Assembly: GCF_014898815.1 (NCBI RefSeq)
Contig: NW_026515425.1
Coordinates: 32,036-96,035 of the forward strand
Length of the DNA stretch: 64,000 nucleotides
Direction of reading: 5' to 3'
Source: Panonychus citri
Lineage: Eukaryota; Arthropoda; Arachnida; Trombidiformes; Tetranychidae
The notes beneath the pieces are model-generated. The model was not told where the DNA came from. It did no database searches and saw only the letters and a list, made by a program, of their open reading frames with translations. Within the stretch, counting starts at the first letter, position 1; each line of letters opens with the position of its first letter. The position numbers and the translations under genes are program-made. This document shows positions 61,895 through 64,000 of this stretch, piece after piece.

Positions 61895-62676
61895 TTCTTG
61901 TTTTTTTCACCTCATGTATTTGATTTATAAATTTTGACAATTAATTGTTGGTAATAATTTTATTTTATCAATTGTTTTCTATCCATAGAACTGTTTAAAA
62001 AAGTGATATTTATTTGTCACATTTTTGTGGTGTCATCGGTAAATAAAATTAGTTCAATGTGAGTATTACTTTTTCTTTGCCAATTGTCTTTCTTTTCCCT
62101 TGACTTGCTCTTTCTTTGTTTCTTACTTTTTTTGTGTCTGTCTCTTGGTTTCGGTTTTTTGTTAAATAGAATTTTTTTTCACTCTTTTTTTTAATCTCTC
62201 TATTTGTATTTATACTATTAATATTTATTGCTTCTCTTTTTTATGAATTGTATTTGAAGTGATTGTTTATTTGAATTGTTTTGTTGATTATTTATTGATG
62301 ATTTGATTATTTTTCTATTTTGTTGTAATATTATTATCATTATTTATTTATAGATGAGTACGGATAAGAAAGCTGTGGTTAAAAATGCCGACATGAGTGA
62401 CGAGATGCAAGATGATGCTATCAATACATCAATCCAAGCATTGGACAAGTATAATATTGAGAAGGATATTGCTGCTTTTATAAAGAAGGAGTTTGACAAG
62501 AAATACAACCCAACCTGGCATTGTATTGTGGGTCGTAATTTTGGTTCATATGTAACCCATGAAACTAAACATTTCATTTACTTTTACCTGGGTCAAGTTG
62601 CCATATTGCTTTTTAAATCTGGATAGTATTTTCTTCACCAATTAATCAATCATCTATCTCAGATAGACAAATTCTT
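61895..62676 (+). repeat. Right arm of the LC8 palindrome
   Basis: Mirror of 60640-61418. Identity runs from TTCTTGTTTTTTTCACC at the inner end to ATCTCAGATAGACAAATTCTT at the outer end, past the LC8 stop codon into the 3' UTR. Confidence 0.9.
62354..62626 (+). CDS. DYNLL: Dynein light chain LC8 (DYNLL/Cut up), copy 2
   Basis: Same 90-residue LC8 protein as copy 1, with an identical coding sequence as far as I can compare. The ATG at 62354 follows the acceptor TTTATTTATAG; the likely donor is TTCAAT|GTGAGT near 62059 (an alternative TCG|GTAAAT near 62038). The canonical family features (NPTWHCIVGRNFGSYVTHE and the C-terminal GQVAILLFKSG) are intact. The coding sequence has no intron. Both copies look functional; they would double the dose rather than diversify it. 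Confidence 0.95.
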   Translation: MSTDKKAVVKNADMSDEMQDDAINTSIQALDKYNIEKDIAAFIKKEFDKKYNPTWHCIVGRNFGSYVTHETKHFIYFYLGQVAILLFKSG

Positions 62677-63495
62677 TTTCTTCTCTGCTGATATTATTTC
62701 TCCATCTATTTCTTATTTTTGTTCAATTTCTTCTACTGTTTCCCTCTCTCTCTCTTGAAAATGAATTTTTGTCTTGGAAATCATGGCAATACTAATCATT
62801 ATCAGGCTACAAAAATACACTGCAAACTTCAAAGCAACCAGAGATCAACAATTCACAAATTTACTCTACTTCTATAAATTATACCAACACAGCCACACAA
62901 TTCCAATAATTCCAACATAAATATTCTCGTTCTTTGCTATTATTTATTCATGATGATAATGATGGATAATCAAAGTTTATCTCTAACATATTTGTCTCAA
63001 ATATAAACAAAAAGATTATGTTGTATACCAAAAACTTTGCCAGTAATAATCTTCTCCCTTCATCCATTTCTCTTTCTGATTGTCATGCTTCTTCTGTCTT
63101 TCACTATTTTGATTTATTAGATTTGCTTTTCCATTTTCAGCTTTTCCACTGATGCACTTTTCTCACCTTCCCTTTATCTCTCTCATGGTCATTGATATTT
63201 TGCTGAAATCGAATCTTCAAAATCAAATTAGAAAATCCAAAATGATTTACCAAGTGTCATAACTACATTATGATTTATTCCCAAATTAATTAAAGTCAAG
63301 TTAACAACAAACTGGTTTACATAATAATATTGGAAAAAAGTTGAGAAGAAAATAGAAGGTGAGAAAGAGAAAAATTTGATTATTAGAAATAAAGAATCAA
63401 AGGAAAGAAAATGAATTGTTAATCATAATTCTGTTTTCAATGTTTCATTTAATTTCTTTTTCATCCACAATTTATACACAACTCAATTTATTCAT
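62677..63495. other. Intergenic spacer between LC8 and TSR1
   Basis: AT-rich, includes the 3' ends of LC8 copy 2 (plus) and TSR1 (minus), which converge here. No gene or repeat seen. Confidence 0.5.
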
Positions 63496-63950
63496 TTACT
63501 CATCTAATTGATTAGAATCCATTGTAATTGATTTCGGTTTCTCGACAGTCTCATCGAAACACCATTTTGGAAAAACTCTTTTATACAAATTCATTAAAAC
63601 GGTGTCATTAGAGGTCAGGGGCGATCGAAATACATTTCATGTGCCCATGAGTTCCCAAAGGTTCCTTAATGTGACCATGGCGACCATATTTAGACCTTAA
63701 CTCGACTGGTTGGAACCACTTGATATCTTCTCGATTGAAGAACATGTACCTCACAACGGCCGATTTACCGACGACTTTGAAAGGATGGCCACTTATTCTG
63801 ATCCGTTTAACGACAACTCGATCTGGATTAATGTTGAGTAAAGATCCGATTGCGACTAATTTCTGGGTTCCATCTTTGTTTCTCTTGTAGGCAACAGCGG
63901 AAGCGGGTGGAAAAGTGATCGGGGCATAGAAAGAAGCCACGACTGATCCG
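63496..63950 (-). CDS. TSR1: TSR1, pre-40S ribosome maturation factor, last exon with one frame break
   Basis: On the minus strand the exon starts at 63950 after a CCACCAG acceptor. It encodes the C-terminal domain shared by TSR1/BMS1: SFYAPITFPPASAVAYKRNK, NINPDRVVVKRIRISGHPFK, SAVVRYMFFNREDIKWFQPV, ELRSKYGRHGHIKEPLGTHG, HMKC. The match is closest to TSR1, a GTPase-like factor without GTPase activity on pre-40S particles. In this frame it stops at 63608. The known C-terminus continues in another frame (FRSPLTSNDTVLMNLYKRVF PKW) to TAA at 63496-63498. Alignment with the family suggests two bases are missing just after HMKC (about 63630). The rest of the gene lies outside the window. Confidence 0.88.
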
Positions 63951-64000
63951 CTGGTGGGAAAAATCTCTCAATTTAAATTTATCTCCATTAGTATGAGCAG

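Overview
This is an AT-rich (roughly 70% A+T) animal nuclear DNA window. It has spliceosomal GT..AG introns (56-69 bp in the mobile element; about 100 bp to possibly 22 kb in host genes), metazoan housekeeping proteins, and a three-unit (TTAGG) tract, the arthropod telomere repeat. I infer an arthropod, most likely a mite or other chelicerate; the species cannot be fixed by eye.

Layout. 1-770: frame-broken 5' part of a leucine-rich-repeat (chaoptin-type) gene on the minus strand, running off the left edge. 3317-12438: a complete-looking 9.1 kb DNA transposon of the CACTA/EnSpm (CMC) type. It has 17-bp terminal inverted repeats, a TA target duplication, a TNP2-like transposase on the plus strand and two divergent accessory transcription units on the minus strand; several of its ORFs are frame-broken. 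12.4-16.7 kb: no recognisable gene. 16.7-31.4 kb: a nested repeat graveyard. One family recurs in both orientations and is interrupted by a mariner-type MITE, a Mutator-like MITE with a perfect 9-bp target duplication and TTAGG repeats inside, a 73-bp hairpin element present twice, a tRNA-derived SINE, a 60-bp tandem array and orphan LRR exon fragments. 31.5-33.0 kb: a larger orphan LRR fragment.

33.9-59.3 kb: a stomatin/MEC-2-like (band 7/SPFH) gene on the plus strand. Four core exons lie at 56.1-59.3 kb. A proline-rich candidate first exon at 33.9 kb matches in splice phase, which would imply a roughly 22 kb intron made of ATC/GAT-rich low-complexity DNA. 60.6-62.7 kb: two identical dynein light chain LC8 genes, head to head in a near-perfect palindrome with arms of about 780 bp and a 476-bp spacer. 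63.5-64 kb: the 3' end of TSR1 (40S ribosome biogenesis), minus strand, with one frame break in a very conserved stretch.

The host genes (stomatin, LC8, TSR1) are unrelated housekeeping or membrane genes with no operon logic. The most unusual items are the full-length CACTA-like element, the LC8 palindrome and the TTAGG-bearing MITE. Frame breaks occur in several sense-conserved ORFs. Some are probably decay, but the TSR1 break raises the possibility of local sequence errors.
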